Origin: JAWPMV01 sp038527215
GTDB lineage: Bacteria; Bacteroidota; Bacteroidia; J057
Direction of reading: 5' to 3'
DNA length: 23,671 bases
Assembly: GCA_038527215.1 (NCBI GenBank)
Contig: JBCBGC010000132.1
Location: forward strand, 1-23,671
Part shown: positions 23,290-23,671 of the stretch, piece after piece
Layout of the letters: the number at the start of each line of letters is the position of its first letter
Position numbering within the stretch: the stretch's first letter is position 1
Translations under genes and position numbers: made by a program
The notes under the pieces: model-generated
What the model was told of the DNA's origin: nothing
What the model saw: only the letters and a program-made list of their open reading frames with translations
Databases searched by the model: none

Positions 23290-23671
23290 GGATGGGCGTG
23301 CAAACTGCCGACGATGATGGTTTTATTGTAGAAGGTCAGCACTCCGTGGACATGGGAAGAAATCTCCCCGAGCGAAAGGATGCCTTCCGGAGCCAGGTTT
23401 AACTGCCTTTCGTTAACCCGGTCCTGAATGGTAGAGAGTTCTTGCTGAAAGTTTTTGTCCAGAAAGATCACCCGGGAAATGCAATCCACTAGCAAGATCT
23501 CCTGAGCGGGTTGGGGACTGTTGAGGGCGATCTCGGTAGCATCTGCCGCGGCCTGGATCAAGGCTTCTGTTTCACCCTTGAGAATGTGCAAAACGGAGTT
23601 CTGAGGGACCTCGCCTACACAGACCAAATGTCCCTCTCCATCTACGGAAATGGGATCTCGGACCACATCTT
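23286..23671 (-). CDS. FIST-domain sensor protein, 3' part, cut by window edge
   Basis: The last 128 or so codons of a gene that runs off the right edge. The frame is open to position 23671; a GTG at 23664-23666 lies inside the protein (preceded in frame by codons for D-V) and is not a start. The sequence fits FIST_C: a GEGHLVCVGEVPQNSVLHILKG block, PAQEILLVDCISRVIFLD and the closing SLGEISSHVHGVLTFYNKTIIVGSL, with the family's GEI...FxNxT ending. FIST proteins are intracellular sensors, thought to bind small ligands such as amino acids, often next to kinases. The TGA overlaps the GTG start of the kinase. The ligand-binding FIST N-terminal domain lies outside the window. Confidence 0.82.
   Translation of the reverse strand, partial: DVVRDPISVDGEGHLVCVGEVPQNSVLHILKGETEALIQAAADATEIALNSPQPAQEILLVDCISRVIFLDKNFQQELSTIQDRVNERQLNLAPEGILSLGEISSHVHGVLTFYNKTIIVGSLHAHP

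Noticed and set aside
23664..23666. GTG as the start of the FIST-domain gene
   Set aside because: The frame stays open upstream to the edge and the protein would begin in the middle of a FIST_C domain.
1..23671. tRNA genes, CRISPR arrays, insertion sequences and prophage parts
   Set aside because: No cloverleaf-like sequence, regularly spaced repeats, transposase, integrase or phage structural gene was seen in any intergenic region.

Overview
The window looks like a chromosomal, mostly housekeeping region of a gliding or type IX secretion (T9SS) member of the Bacteroidota. Saprospiria/Lewinella-like is my best guess, inferred from gene content only. The main pointers are a PorP/SprF-family outer-membrane protein next to a GldJ-type lipoprotein, a MurF-alanine racemase fusion, general lack of Shine-Dalgarno sequences before starts, and a few Bacteroidota-type -7 boxes (TAnnTTTG). 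No tRNA, rRNA, CRISPR array, transposase or phage gene was seen.

Layout. 1-356 (-): 5' part of the Tat-exported methionine sulfoxide reductase msrP. 500-1174 (+): KANL3/TEX30-like alpha/beta hydrolase. 1222-3207 (-): AAA ATPase with a degenerate first AAA half. 3316-4611 (-) and 4767-6215 (-): lipoprotein membrane-fusion protein and TolC-family channel, with no inner-membrane pump gene beside them. 6406-7083 (-): beta subunit of a two-subunit L-serine dehydratase. 7430-13888 (+): PorP/SprF, GldJ, an unrecognised membrane-anchored protein and a MurF-Alr fusion. 13974-15952 (-): small WXXGXW-repeat secreted protein, gamma-class carbonic anhydrase-like protein and 3-dehydroquinate synthase. 16128-19771 (+): DUF937 protein, MiaE-type tRNA hydroxylase and class A penicillin-binding protein 1A. 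19774-23671 (-): a five-gene signalling operon running off the right edge.

The most interesting part is that signalling operon. In transcription order it holds a FIST-domain sensor (3' end only), a GAF-PAS histidine kinase without receiver, a stand-alone Rcp1-like receiver, a protein fusing a degenerate receiver (Glu at the phospho-acceptor position) to an HPt domain, and a LytTR response regulator. All gaps or overlaps are 32 bp or less. The parts match a fully split His-Asp-His-Asp relay, organised like the Spo0 relay of Bacillus but built from different families and ending in a LytTR DNA-binding protein. This wiring is inferred from domain content and order.

Several genes serve the envelope: MurF-Alr makes D-alanine and joins D-Ala-D-Ala to the muropeptide precursor, PBP1A polymerises and crosslinks it, and PorP/GldJ belong to T9SS/gliding. 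Convergent gene pairs are separated by clear hairpin terminators, except PBP1A and the LytTR gene, whose stop codons lie only 2 bp apart.
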